From Seminavis robusta (lineage: Eukaryota > Bacillariophyta > Bacillariophyceae > Naviculales > Naviculaceae), in NCBI GenBank assembly GCA_903772945.1, contig CAICTM010000175.1:35644-99643 (forward strand): 64,000 nucleotides of DNA, read 5' to 3'. A program made the position numbers and the translations under genes. Shown here piece by piece: positions 52,894 through 63,289 of this stretch. The notes beneath the pieces were generated by a model that did not search any database, was not told the DNA's origin, and saw only the letters and a program-made list of their open reading frames with translations. The stretch's first letter is position 1; the number at the start of each line of letters is the position of its first letter.

Positions 52894-54282
52894 TTACGCA
52901 TGATTCAATGGTTGAACAAGAGTATAATCCCAATGATCGTATTTGCAATTGACACATCCCTGCGGTGGTCCGTCGGGACAGTTCTCGGCACTACAGACCG
53001 CCGTGATCAAGTGCGTGAGGGCCTTTGTCGTAGGATCAAAGACCAGACTGGGCCGTTCTCGTGTGGCTACTGTAATGGTGGTGGTCGTCGTTGCAGAATC
53101 ATTATCCTCCACGGGAATTTGGGTCGTATACGGTTGCCCTTGCGACTTGTACCAGTGAATGCCATCGCTAGAAAAGACATGTGCCGACACGGTCGATTGG
53201 ACACAGTCGTGTCCATGTGGAGGATTTTCTTGTGTATCGTACAAATGATAAATAACATGAAAGGCGCCTCGCTTGGGATCAATGTACAAGCTGGGATCTT
53301 CGTAGTGCAGACTGCTGCTTGTGCTTGTTGTAGAAGTGTCGTCGTCCTCGGGAAAGGGCGTGATTTGACTCACCGTCTTCCACGGCCCCCAGATTTCTTG
53401 TGCGTACATCAGGACGCTGTGATTGGCGCGACCACAAACCACATAGATACCGGAGTCAATACTACTACTGTCATCCTGTTGTGCCTCGTTGTTGTCGGCA
53501 GGATGATGCACAAACGGAGCTGGATTATTGCATCCAATCAGTGTATTGTTGAGCAAGGGTGTCCAGGGACCATGGACGGAAGTCGCCAAATGTATCGCAC
53601 TGCTTTTCCCACCGACAGTTTCTTGCATCTCGTCATTGTCCACCAGTTTTCGACTGTTGGTTGTAGCAGTGTCCAAAATTGGCGTGGTGGATTGTTTCTT
53701 GCAGTCTCCCTTTTTGGCTTGATCGGGTCCCGTGGCATCTCCAATATGAAACATGGCCAATTGCAGGTCCGAGTCTTCTTGGTTTTGGGATGACAGTACC
53801 ACAACCTTGGGATTGTGGGAAAAGGTGGGCAGCACCATGTCGTGGAATTGATAGGGACCAGTAATGGTATCGGCCACGGCATGTTCAATTCTGGAATTGG
53901 GATGCCAACTGCGGAGCGAACAGTCGCCCGTAATGGAGGATACAAAGAGATGGAATTGATTACTGACGTGTAGAAGAGAGGCCCCCCAGGTGGTCTTGTT
54001 GGGTAGCATGCCATAGCCTTGTGGAAAGGAAACTGGTAGAACATCCAGTATTCCACAATCCACTCCTTTCCATGGCTTGTCGCAGATGCAGTGATTTCCT
54101 TCCACTCCATGTACAAACGATGGTTGTAATACTTCTACCAGATCTCCATTCAAGGAACAAGCAGGTTGTTGCGCTGCTTGAAGAACATCGTTCCTAAATT
54201 TTGTGTAGTGGCCATCCACAAACGATGTCGATAGAAAGCCGAGAGCTCCGAGGATATGAACTATTTGTAAACGAAATACCAT
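52894..54282 (-). CDS. Secreted five-bladed beta-propeller (GH43/32-like) with EGF-like module
   Basis: Encodes 462 residues, ATG at 54282. The signal peptide (IVHILGALGFLSTSFV) ends near residue 24. An EGF-like Cys motif (CICDKPWKGVDCG) sits at about 64-76. The rest shows repeated blade-like patterns with Trp/Pro turns (SVHGPWTPLL, EIWGPWKTVS), NPAPFVH, and EDPSLYID followed by FHVIYH, as in GH43/GH32-type propellers where an Asp/Glu near DPS is catalytic. Probably an extracellular glycan-binding or -cleaving protein; catalytic competence cannot be judged by eye. Asp/Ser-rich insertions lie in the loops. The gene is convergent with 50955. Confidence 0.6.
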   Translation of the reverse strand: MVFRLQIVHILGALGFLSTSFVDGHYTKFRNDVLQAAQQPACSLNGDLVEVLQPSFVHGVEGNHCICDKPWKGVDCGILDVLPVSFPQGYGMLPNKTTWGASLLHVSNQFHLFVSSITGDCSLRSWHPNSRIEHAVADTITGPYQFHDMVLPTFSHNPKVVVLSSQNQEDSDLQLAMFHIGDATGPDQAKKGDCKKQSTTPILDTATTNSRKLVDNDEMQETVGGKSSAIHLATSVHGPWTPLLNNTLIGCNNPAPFVHHPADNNEAQQDDSSSIDSGIYVVCGRANHSVLMYAQEIWGPWKTVSQITPFPEDDDTSTTSTSSSLHYEDPSLYIDPKRGAFHVIYHLYDTQENPPHGHDCVQSTVSAHVFSSDGIHWYKSQGQPYTTQIPVEDNDSATTTTTITVATRERPSLVFDPTTKALTHLITAVCSAENCPDGPPQGCVNCKYDHWDYTLVQPLNHA

Positions 54283-54595
54283 TTTGGATGGACTGCTCCC
54301 TTCACACCATCGTCGTCCTCTTCACAAGCGACAAAGAGACCTTTGGAGGGAACCAAAAAAGGCTGCGAAAAAATAATGGATCTTTGGTTGGTGACATTCG
54401 TGACTGGCGAAAGATCCGTCCTGACTGACTCACTCCCATTCCGTCCCCAAACACTTGCACGATGGCGCCACCTCATTCTTTCACAGCCGTCGCCTCTTTC
54501 ATCTTCCATTATTCGCCAGGTACCACAACTCAAGCCCTCTGAAACCAATAGGGAAAAAACCTCCTACTAGAAACAGAGACAACCAAAGCGACACA
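54283..54595. other. Divergent spacer
   Basis: 313 bp; no feature recognised. The frame of the following gene stays open upstream, but the presequence defines the start at 54596. Confidence 0.4.
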
Positions 54596-55388
54596 ATGAA
54601 ATTCTTGACTCCCCTGTTGACACTGACATTGGCCTTGCGATCGGCATCCGCCTTTGCGCCACTACCCGCATCGGCGCGAGCGGCGACGGCCACCTTTGCC
54701 ACCAAGGCAAAAGCGTATCCCATCATGGCCGAAGAAGACGTCATGTCGCAAAAGGAACACGGCACCAGTGCGCAACCCGTGCAAAAGAAATTGCGATGGA
54801 ATTGTGATTTTGGAACCGCCGATCGCATTTGCAACTTTAATCGACACTATGCCGAATTTGCCGGATATTGGCAAACCACCGACTTTCTCAAGAGTCTCGC
54901 AGAAGAAGAAAAACCCATTCAATTTTACGACTCGGTCACGGGCGCGCAGTTGTTTACGGCACCCGTGGGACGAACTATGGAAGACTTCTTGGTCGAATCG
55001 CAAAAACACGGATGGCCTTCGTTGTGAGTTACACCTGCTCCCTCTTTGGGATTTTGGGATGTTTGCACAGGCGAAATGATTTGATGCATGAACTAACTCT
55101 TCAACTTGCTTTCGTGTTAAACAGCCGTGACGAAGAGGTCAACTGGGATTACGTGCGATGCCTCAAGGATGGGGAATGCGTCTCTACCACTGGAGTGAGT
55201 GATACCACCCTCGAATTTTTGTCTACCTGGCTTGTGACATGACAGTTGGCTCACTAAGGATTCTCTTTTTATCTTTCATCTTTTTCTACTCGAAATTTCA
55301 GACACACCTTGGTCACAACCTCCCTGATAAAACTGGAAACAGATACTGCATTAACCTCGTCAGTGTGGCAGGACAACCAGAAGAGTAA
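54596..55388 (+). CDS. Plastid-targeted MsrB-like protein
   Basis: Exons 54596-55023, 55125-55194 and 55302-55388 (GT-AG introns of 101 and 107 bp) give 194 residues. The N-terminus is a diatom bipartite plastid presequence: signal peptide, then ASAFAP at residues 17-22, then a Ser/Ala/Arg/Lys-rich transit region. The C-terminal part follows the methionine-R-sulfoxide reductase B pattern: HGWPSF (about 138), THLGHNLPD (about 166) and the catalytic Cys segment GNRYCIN (about 178-184). The two CxxC pairs that bind zinc in most MsrB proteins are missing. MsrB repairs oxidised methionine; here reductase activity is likely but unproven. It is a member of a stramenopile/algal type with extra N-terminal motif YDSVTGAQLF. 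Confidence 0.85.
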
Positions 55389-56132
55389 ATGATGAATTCT
55401 TTCTTCATCCACCTACCTTCATCTTATTATTGGACATAGCCTAGAGTCGACAATTTGCTGGAAGTACTACTAGCCAGCTAGTTAGTCTAAAGGTACTATA
55501 ACAATCCAATCCTCCCCTCTCTGCACGGTACGATGCACCATTAGCAGGGCTCAGGTCCATTATTATTGCTTTCTGGCCTTGGTTCAAGATAGCATAGCAG
55601 GCCTGTGGAAGTGCAGTCAGGCACCCATACAGCTCCACAGCTATGATACATGCAGTTGAAGGTGTCAATATCCACCGTGCATCTGTGCCAACCAAATCAA
55701 TCCAGATTTGCTGAGGTCCCGATTGGGCTTGGCGACTCTATCCTTTCACAGTCGTCTACGCACGAGACTTGTCTGGAAATCTACTTGGGTATGATGCTGT
55801 GCATCACTCCTCATCATTCATTCCGGTGATAAACTGTTTCGCCGGAGCATGACGTATTCCATAGCCAGCAAATACTGTAGGTAGCGTCTTCTAGCTCTAG
55901 CTAGAGATGTCGCTGGTGAGCTTTTGGGATAATGGATGAGGGTACCGGTACCGGTACCGGTACGGGGCTTTTTGGGTCATCCTCATTTTTTCCCATGACC
56001 CCGTGAAACACCCAACGCCAAATTTGGGCCCTCCAGCTGTCTCCAAATTTCTATTTTCCTCCCACAACTCGTCAACACGAGCCTCACAGTCTGACCTTCC
56101 AGCTAGCTCAAAGGAATATTGCTATTAAAAAG
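55389..56132. other. Spacer with GGTACC tandem repeat
   Basis: 744 bp without gene. A (GGTACC)n run lies at 55941-55963, about 170 bp before the next ATG. Confidence 0.5.
55941..55963. repeat. (GGTACC)n simple repeat
   Basis: Nearly four units of a self-complementary hexamer. Single ACCGGTACC words are scattered through the spacers of the window. Confidence 0.9.
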
Positions 56133-57824
56133 ATGGCAAGGAACCACGCTCGAAAGCGCCTTCGAGCCGCGGCAGCCCAATCCAGAGAGAATCCGTCTTT
56201 GTTGTTCACGGCAAAGATGGCGCTTCGAATTTTGGCCGTTCTGTTGCCGTCCTTGACCATAATGAGGTTGGCGCAAAGAGGGTCCTTTGAAGCCACCAGT
56301 ACCAATGAGCTCATGGCCATGATCCAAAGTACCATGCCACAGTCGTTCGAGCTTTCATTTCCAGGCGCAAACAGCTCGGCTTCCACTACGAATCTGCTGC
56401 GAACAGGAGACAACAATGACAACAGCAACAACAAGCCCCAGTACAAGTATCGCAAATACGTGGAATTGCAGGATGAAGTAGAAAAGGCATCCAAGAAACA
56501 TCCTATGCCAGATGGTCACAGACAAGAGAATAGCTGGAGCGCCTTTCATCGGGCAACACTAGTGGAACGGGCGCCATGGTTGCCACGTCGAAAAAAGTGC
56601 AAAGAAACATGCTGTGTGGAAACAGTGGCAATTTCACTGGACCAGGATGACCATCAACTCATCAATACTCGAGATGGTATTGAATTGTCAGATCTGGTGC
56701 TCCCACATGGCAGAATTCAAGCCGACAAAATGCAGCCAGACCACTTGTACTACTTTGCCAGAACCCTGGACAAGGCCATGTTGCCTTGCATTGTACCGGG
56801 AACCATTATTGGTATCGAAAATCACAACGATCTCACAGTTGGATTCTTTCATGAATACCGGCCAAACATCAAGGTGCCCTACATTATCTCCACCACTGGC
56901 TCTGATGGAGACGCTCCGAACGTGTATGAGGAGTACATCAAAGATCCACTCTTGATCAAGTGGTATGGAACCAATCCAATCTACAGAACCCACACCGACT
57001 TTCGGGAGAATGTTCACAAATTTGAACCGCTCAACCTGGGACTATCCTTCCAACACCCCCATGAACGCAATCTACTTCCCTACCTGAAGTTGAACCACTT
57101 TATCAACCCATTCCTGGACAAATCCAAATGGGACCTTTCCAAGAACAAACTGGATTTCAATAAGGATGTCTTTGTTCATTTTGGTGTTCGCACTTTACCT
57201 CGCAAGGATTTGTGGAGGGTACTCTGCCCCACCTTTGCCACAGACAAAATTTCGTGCAATCAGGAAACTGAAAAAATTAAAACTCATGACATCTACAAGG
57301 AAATGAGCCAATTTCGCTTTGGTGTTAGTCCTCCGGGAATGGGGTTTGACTGCTACCGAACTTATGAGATGTTTTTGTTGGGTGTCATCCCAGTTGTGGA
57401 GGACCAGGATATCCTAAGTCACCGTCTCTTTGAGGGCATGCCAGTTGTATTTGTGCACAACTTGGCAAGTGTCACCAGTCGGCAGGAAATTTTGGATGCC
57501 ATTGAGAGCTACATTGCAAGTCCCAAATTCCAGAATGCCACCTTTGAGGAAGGATGGGGTCGTCTTTTCCTCAAACACAAGCGCCAGCAAATGCTCAAGG
57601 ATGCCAACAGAGTCAGGGAAATAGTGGAAGACGAACAGGGCAAAAAGTACTACCAAGCATACCGCTACTCTGTTGTTGGAGCCTCTGACAACTCTGTTGA
57701 CGAGGCAAAACTCAAAGCACTGAGAGCCCCATGGTTTGATGACCCCCAACCAAAATTTGAACCAGGTGAGGAAGGTTGGATAGAAGACTGGAAGGACAAA
57801 GCAGTGTTCAAGAATTATGGATAG
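56133..57824 (+). CDS. Exostosin-like type II glycosyltransferase
   Basis: Encodes 563 residues, single exon, first ATG. A strongly basic N-terminus precedes a membrane helix at about 29-48 (ALRILAVLLPSLTIMRLAQ), with a low-complexity stem to about 120. The catalytic part (about 165-480) contains a conserved segment FRFGVSPPGMGFDCYRTYEMFLLGVIP (quoted here only as a location, about 390-416), the GxGxDxxRxxE hallmark of the exostosin/GT47-like nucleotide-sugar site. Such enzymes extend or modify glycans in the Golgi. The donor sugar is unknown. Confidence 0.75.
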   Translation: MARNHARKRLRAAAAQSRENPSLLFTAKMALRILAVLLPSLTIMRLAQRGSFEATSTNELMAMIQSTMPQSFELSFPGANSSASTTNLLRTGDNNDNSNNKPQYKYRKYVELQDEVEKASKKHPMPDGHRQENSWSAFHRATLVERAPWLPRRKKCKETCCVETVAISLDQDDHQLINTRDGIELSDLVLPHGRIQADKMQPDHLYYFARTLDKAMLPCIVPGTIIGIENHNDLTVGFFHEYRPNIKVPYIISTTGSDGDAPNVYEEYIKDPLLIKWYGTNPIYRTHTDFRENVHKFEPLNLGLSFQHPHERNLLPYLKLNHFINPFLDKSKWDLSKNKLDFNKDVFVHFGVRTLPRKDLWRVLCPTFATDKISCNQETEKIKTHDIYKEMSQFRFGVSPPGMGFDCYRTYEMFLLGVIPVVEDQDILSHRLFEGMPVVFVHNLASVTSRQEILDAIESYIASPKFQNATFEEGWGRLFLKHKRQQMLKDANRVREIVEDEQGKKYYQAYRYSVVGASDNSVDEAKLKALRAPWFDDPQPKFEPGEEGWIEDWKDKAVFKNYG

Positions 57825-58061
57825 AGGAGGTTGGTGGCCAGAGTGAAGAACGACTGAGCAATATCCCCAACGAAACACTCCAGCAATTTTCCACGTCACT
57901 GATCGTTCTCCTGTCCGAGCAGTGATCTCTAAAGTCCCTGTTTTGTTGTTCTGTGCAACATACATAGCATCGACCACAATCTTCCGCAAAATGAAAAGCA
58001 TTGGATCATCACAACGATGAGCCATGAGTCCCTACTACTGGTATCGAATGAATGAATCAAA

Positions 58062-59090
58062 TCACTCTTCGACTTTCCGGAACCTTCCTTGAACCCACAC
58101 TCTCCGACGAACCTCGTTGGTGGATCGATTCCGATACACTCGTCGCAAGTACTTTAGTTCCAAGACCGCAAGACCTGCTTGAGTCTCAAACAAGTCTCGC
58201 ACGTCTTCTAATGTAAAATAGTAGCATTTTGTACCATCGTGTTTACGGTAGAAATTGTCCTCTTCCAGTCCCTTGTTGCGGCTGGTCCCCAGTTTCATTT
58301 GCGCTTCGTCGTAGCGACCATAGTCCCGAAACACCAGAACCCCGTTGTTGGGTTGGAGGGTGCTCGCCACATTGCGCACGGCCTGAACCATGCGTTCTCC
58401 CGGGCAAATGGCGGACAAACAAAACAGCAATGTGCTAACATTGGCCACTCCAACCGGTAGCAAGCTGGTGTTGGGGAGGGAACTGGCAGAAATATCGCAG
58501 ACAAATGCATGCGCTCGGCCTTGTTTGGCAGCTTGGATGAATCGTTCGTCTTGTTGGAGCCAGTCAATGGCGACTTTGCTCAAGTCCAATCCATAAACGG
58601 TCCATTCGACATCCTTGGTGTTCTGTGATATTGTTGTTGCAGCAGTGTCATTATTGCTTTCCAGAAGAGGCAGTAGGGCATTTCCCACGCCACAGCCTAT
58701 TTCCACCAGAGTTCGTTTCGTTGATGTCGAACCTTCTGCTGTGGAAGAAAACTCGTGCGGAAACGCCTTGTGTAGATAATGGCGATCTTTGAAAAAGTTG
58801 GTCTGGTGTTGGCTGTAGAATCTGTTCCAGGCTTGTTCGTCCTCCACAGCATTCGGTCTTTTGGACACGCCATTGCTACGAATGCTACATCGTTCTCGTG
58901 ACTGCTGAAGGACGGTTTCAGCCTCTGCCTCTTCTTGGGGGGTCCATTCGTCCTCTCCCCAAAATGTCAACGGTTGGTTCTCTTCCTCCTCGGTTCTTTC
59001 TCGACTAGTCGTAGAATTTTGGTTGCTGCTAAATAGAAGATAGTATGATATTCCCGTCGTCATTTCATTCTTCTTCATTGCCTCGTCCAT
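58062..59090 (-). CDS. METTL6/TRM140-type tRNA 3-methylcytidine methyltransferase
   Basis: Encodes 342 residues, ATG at 59090. Family motifs are in order: WNRFYSQHQTNFFKDRHYL (about 88-106), SAM-binding EIGCGVGNALLPLL (about 130), YGLDLS, VFRDYGRYDEAQ (about 255) and NFYRKHDGTKCYYF (about 278). These are characteristic of METTL2/6/8 and yeast Trm140, which place m3C at tRNA position 32 in the anticodon loop. The N-terminal 80 residues are acidic, lineage-specific, with no clear organelle signal. Which tRNAs are modified (Ser or Thr type) cannot be told. Confidence 0.92.
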   Translation of the reverse strand: MDEAMKKNEMTTGISYYLLFSSNQNSTTSRERTEEEENQPLTFWGEDEWTPQEEAEAETVLQQSRERCSIRSNGVSKRPNAVEDEQAWNRFYSQHQTNFFKDRHYLHKAFPHEFSSTAEGSTSTKRTLVEIGCGVGNALLPLLESNNDTAATTISQNTKDVEWTVYGLDLSKVAIDWLQQDERFIQAAKQGRAHAFVCDISASSLPNTSLLPVGVANVSTLLFCLSAICPGERMVQAVRNVASTLQPNNGVLVFRDYGRYDEAQMKLGTSRNKGLEEDNFYRKHDGTKCYYFTLEDVRDLFETQAGLAVLELKYLRRVYRNRSTNEVRRRVWVQGRFRKVEE

Positions 59091-59631
59091 GATTGCTTTG
59101 CCGTGTCAATGAAGGATGATCATCCAAGGACGGAGCCGAAGTGCCCACACGCTACCAGGACTCTACTACCGGTACTAGCTCCATCGAATGATTGAATCAG
59201 CATCTCGTCCATGATCGGCACCGCCATCGTCGTTGTCGATGCGTCGATGCTGCCTGCTGCCGTGGGGGTGGGGTTCAGTCATTTGCACACGTGACTGCAT
59301 CGTGGAAGTATCCTGAGAACGTGGAGACTGCAAACGTGGGAAACCTTCACGGTGGCCAGGCCAAAGCCCATCATCATCACACAGAACGATGTTTCCCACG
59401 TTGCAATATATACCGTCACAGCTTGTCATAGGCAGTTCACATTACCGAAGGCAGAGATACGAGATGTGGCGTGGACTCTTCGAGGGAAGCCCACGCTGTT
59501 TCACACGTTCCTCTCTAGAGGTAGCTGCGTGTGACTTTTGCCACAAAGCAATAAAGCATAGAATAGAATCTCGTTTTCTTCTTCTGCGGCACTGGGACCA
59601 CGTTTTCAACTCGCTCGCCTACAGTATCATC
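59091..59631. other. Divergent spacer, METTL6-type / BTB genes
   Basis: 541 bp. The BTB frame is open from 59389 but lacks domain features before the chosen ATG. Confidence 0.4.
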
Positions 59632-60675
59632 ATGTCAACACGCGGATCTCGCTTCGGAATCTCAGGCTCGCTGTCTTCTCATGCAGTGGCAAAGCCATCC
59701 AAGAAGGGCGGTGCGTGGAAATGGAGAACCGTCCGGTACGAAAGCCATGCTGCCAAGCATCGCAAGAACATTGACAATGATCGATTAAATGATCTGACTA
59801 TTTATTGCAGCGATGGCAAACAAGTCAAGTGTCAAAGCTACATGTTGCGCGTTGCGAGCGAGGTATTTGATGAGATGCTCGGTGGCGATGACTTTGACCC
59901 AAAAAAGGGTCTAGTGTGTCCCAGATTCTCCTCGAATGTCATTGAAACGGTCAAGTACTACTGCCATCTGGGGTGTATCCCGATATTGCAACCCTCCCAG
60001 ATGACGCCAATGGAGATGGACACGATGTTGGATGTATTGGTGGCAGCCGACTATTACGACTTGGAAGAGCTTGGTGCGATGTGCCTGGGCCACACGAAAA
60101 AGAACATGGAGAAAAGACCCAACTTGGCATTCGCAGTTGCGGCAAAGTTTGGATTGAGCTACAAAGAAGAAGATCGCACTATGGTGGCATCCGCAATGTT
60201 CTTTGCCAGTAGTCTGGTTGGAAACTTTCAAGAGGAGCTGCTCTCGCATCCTTCTATTAGCGCCATTTCTATGCTACGACACAGGGCAACCTTGAAGAGC
60301 ATCCTTGATTTGATGCCGATGACATCCTCGGAAGCTTTGAAGGATGTTACATTGCTTCCCCTACAGTTCATGCACAGCTGGGTTGCAATGACCGGTGGTG
60401 AAGAAGAGGAAGATGATGCCACGAACATGGCACGTGAGCTTTTGAAAGAAACAAATTTTCTCAAAAAGATTGCCGCAGTGCGACCTGACCATCTCATCGA
60501 TCCTGAGGGGATGATTCGAGCATCGGATTTGGTTGACAAGGAGAACGTGATGGATGCCATCTACAGCCTTCAACCGGGGCATTGTCTTGTCCAACCCAAC
60601 TCATCTGCCTTTCTTACCAATCTGCATATTCATTCAAAGGAGGTAAAGGTGATGTCAGTTGAAGATCTTTTTTAA
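59632..60675 (+). CDS. BTB/POZ domain protein
   Basis: 347 residues from ATG 59632; the frame also contains an ATG at 59389 that would add 81 residues of no recognisable character. The BTB/POZ fold lies at about 45-150: NDLTIYCSDGKQVKCQSYML then VFDEML, a Cys/Tyr segment (VKYYCHLG) and VLVAADYYDLEEL. The following helical part (about 150-330) could be a BACK-like region. BTB proteins dimerise and often act as adaptors for Cullin-3 ubiquitin ligases; the partner is unknown. Confidence 0.85.
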   Translation: MSTRGSRFGISGSLSSHAVAKPSKKGGAWKWRTVRYESHAAKHRKNIDNDRLNDLTIYCSDGKQVKCQSYMLRVASEVFDEMLGGDDFDPKKGLVCPRFSSNVIETVKYYCHLGCIPILQPSQMTPMEMDTMLDVLVAADYYDLEELGAMCLGHTKKNMEKRPNLAFAVAAKFGLSYKEEDRTMVASAMFFASSLVGNFQEELLSHPSISAISMLRHRATLKSILDLMPMTSSEALKDVTLLPLQFMHSWVAMTGGEEEEDDATNMARELLKETNFLKKIAAVRPDHLIDPEGMIRASDLVDKENVMDAIYSLQPGHCLVQPNSSAFLTNLHIHSKEVKVMSVEDLF

Positions 60676-61043
60676 AAATCCTATGGCCGTTAGAAGGTAG
60701 AGTTCGAGTCTGCGGCAATCCGATGATGATCTTCCCTTCTTTCGCGGCAAGGGTTACCGCTACACTGGATGAACTTCGCATCATCCTTCGACTTCCCAAT
60801 TGGTACATTGTTGACATATGCACTTGTCATTCGTAGGTTTGAGTTATAATCAAAGTACCCTGTAAAAGAGATTTTCCCGTTGGAGGAGTTGATTTGTCGC
60901 CAGTCAACGCCTCAAACGACAGACAGATTGTTGTTGTGACTGTTGGTAGGAGAAGGAAAGATTGATCCGTACAGATAGAACATCTGTCGGTTGTTTCGCC
61001 TGGAAAGAACCACGGTATTTCTTAGTCTTCGTAGCAACCCGAA
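60676..61043. other. Convergent 3' spacer
   Basis: 368 bp, no gene seen. Confidence 0.5.
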
Positions 61044-62891
61044 TCATGTTGTTGTTGTTGCATGAGTTGCGTTGGAATGTATTCCATTCTCTTCGGCAAG
61101 CACATTCCCCATGATGGCTGCCGCCACGGCGACGAACGAAACCAGCAACAGCACCTTGAGAGCCAGTACTTGCGATTGCTTGGAAGATAGGTACTCTGAC
61201 AAATTCCACGGATAGACAGGCACCGAACCTTTGCAGTCTTCATAATTGGTCTCTACCACGTAAAGCGCCAAGGCAAGGGGCAGTAGAAACGCTACGAGAG
61301 ACGTGAAAATCATGCCACCCCAGGATAACAATAGCGTCACGTAGGAACCCTGGTACATGGTCCAGCTCAATCCAAATGGAAGATAGACTGCCAATACATT
61401 GGCCACGGGCCGTGAGCACAGTCTATTGCCATATCGACTGTTGGCTCTCGCTTCGTTTCCCCCTCCCATTAAACTGAGCCGGGTCAAGATGGAATAGAGA
61501 GGAATATTCAATCCAATAATGAAGAATGCAAAAATGGATGCCCCAATTTGCATGGCGGAACCCAAGGATCCAGACATGATGCTTTCTAGAAAATTGTCGG
61601 ATACACCTGGCATGGCCAAGCAGCCCAAAATCCCAATGAGGACATACAAGAGTGTGGATATCATGGTAGAAGCATGCAGTACGGTTGGAATGTCCACATG
61701 CGGCTCCTTTTCATACAGCCATGCTGGCACTGTAATGACCAGAGCAAAGTTGAAGAGCACCACACCTAGCAAATCTTCATGGTGCTCTCCCCACCATGTA
61801 AGATGAGACGCATCCAAGTCACTCATGGCAAATGTGACAATGAATTGTATGGATGTGACAATGAGGACAAAGAAGCCGAGGATTTGCCATTGCACATTTT
61901 CCGTCAAGTCCATGAGTGCCAATGGCAGAAATAGAACTGCGGTGACGACATATCCGACCGTAATGAGGTAGGTTTGACGATTGTCGTCTTTTTCCAAGGA
62001 TGATGTGGCAAAGGGAACACAGCCTCCTTCGTACAGGATCCGGTCATTGCAAATGGAAGGATCCCAGTGTACCATGGCGGCCGTCCATTGTTGACCATTG
62101 AGGGCGAGTGCCCACGCTCCACCCCACGGATTGTAATGCCCCAGAAAGGTATCCAAGACTTGTGCATTGTCGACCAACGACGATACATTCAATACAGTGA
62201 TACAGGCAAAGAACAACCCATTGGCCGCCACAAACCACCGTGATCCCCAAAATGTTCGAAAGGCTTCTGGAAATTCGACCCCCTGTTGAAACTCGGCATT
62301 CAAGGGCACTTTGGAAATGGTATTGGCCATATGCAGACTACAAAGTGCCGACAAGATACAGACAAAGATCAATGTCACTGTAGTGGGTACAATTCCGGCC
62401 CGTGCAAAAGTAGCCGGAAGACTGAGCATGGCCGGACCGGTCAAATTGTTAATGGCAATGGAAAGACTGCCCAACATGCCAATGCTCCCCGTGTGTTGGG
62501 CAATGACCGATTGCAAGTTGCGCATGGATGTGGTAATGGATTCTCGTGACATGGATCGAAACTCCTTGAATCTTTCGCGAAAACTGCTGTTGGAACTCTG
62601 ACTCATGAGGGAGTGGTGACTGGTATCCAACATGATTGTAGTCTTTTTCTTATTTTTCTTGGTGGTTGTGGAATGATGGCTGTCATTGTTGTCGATGAAG
62701 GAGGATCCCAGTGCTCCATAGTCTCGTTCATTCTCCTCGTCATCGTCTTCTTCATCAAAGGATATCAATGGACGACGTTCGTGGTTGGAGGGCGGCAGGC
62801 TACTATGATTACTATCATCATGGCTGCCAAAGCTGGCAGAGTCGCAGCTACCATTTTTGTTCATATTGGGATTCGCATCAACGGCACCCAT
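61044..62891 (-). CDS. AAAP-family amino-acid transporter
   Basis: Encodes 615 residues, ATG at 62891. The hydrophilic N-terminal 140 residues are rich in Ser/Asp/His. About 11 membrane helices follow. The first contains the half-broken motif NNLTGPAMLSLPATFARAG that marks the amino-acid/auxin permease (SLC32/36/38-like) family. Later helices include FVLIVTSIQFIVTF, TMISTLLYVLIGILG and IFAFFIIGLNIPLYS. A loop with Cys (ICNDRILYEGGC) lies between helices 3 and 4. It is expected to carry neutral amino acids with H+ or Na+ at the plasma or vacuolar membrane; the substrate is not determinable. Confidence 0.9.
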   Translation of the reverse strand: MGAVDANPNMNKNGSCDSASFGSHDDSNHSSLPPSNHERRPLISFDEEDDDEENERDYGALGSSFIDNNDSHHSTTTKKNKKKTTIMLDTSHHSLMSQSSNSSFRERFKEFRSMSRESITTSMRNLQSVIAQHTGSIGMLGSLSIAINNLTGPAMLSLPATFARAGIVPTTVTLIFVCILSALCSLHMANTISKVPLNAEFQQGVEFPEAFRTFWGSRWFVAANGLFFACITVLNVSSLVDNAQVLDTFLGHYNPWGGAWALALNGQQWTAAMVHWDPSICNDRILYEGGCVPFATSSLEKDDNRQTYLITVGYVVTAVLFLPLALMDLTENVQWQILGFFVLIVTSIQFIVTFAMSDLDASHLTWWGEHHEDLLGVVLFNFALVITVPAWLYEKEPHVDIPTVLHASTMISTLLYVLIGILGCLAMPGVSDNFLESIMSGSLGSAMQIGASIFAFFIIGLNIPLYSILTRLSLMGGGNEARANSRYGNRLCSRPVANVLAVYLPFGLSWTMYQGSYVTLLLSWGGMIFTSLVAFLLPLALALYVVETNYEDCKGSVPVYPWNLSEYLSSKQSQVLALKVLLLVSFVAVAAAIMGNVLAEENGIHSNATHATTTT

Positions 62892-63289
62892 CGTCGCATT
62901 CCCAAGCTAGCTAGCTAGTAGTAATAAGTGGACTAGCTAGAGCTTTCTGTGGAAAGATAGTCAGTACCCAAGCGAGACGGAATGTTATTCTAAAGGTAGC
63001 TTTGAGTAAAGAATCCCTAGTCCCAGCAGCAAGCTTTGAGTACTCGGAAGACTTCAAATAAATGGCTGGGTTGTGAGAAACAAGTGTTTTGGTTGCGAGA
63101 GCTCACCTCTTCGGGTCCTCTTTGGGTGCAGTTCCGTAAGGAGCAAGTGTGGGTCGAAGCTGACGTCATTTGGCATTTTCTTCAACACGAACACTGACAA
63201 CTCCTCCCTCCATCATCTTCAATCCTGCGCAACATGTCTTCCGTGGAAACTATCATGGCAGTACCAATATTCACCAACAACACAATAAG
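62892..63289. other. Divergent spacer, transporter / bestrophin-like gene
   Basis: 398 bp; a CTAGCTAGCTAGTAG run lies right upstream of the transporter start (62909-62923). Confidence 0.4.

Noticed and set aside
52804-53793. 329-codon plus frame opposite the propeller gene
   Set aside because: Cys/Arg/Val-rich shadow; the minus frame has a signal peptide and domain patterns.
54455-54595. N-terminal extension of the MsrB-like protein
   Set aside because: The ASAF-AP presequence must be at the N-terminus, so translation starts at 54596.
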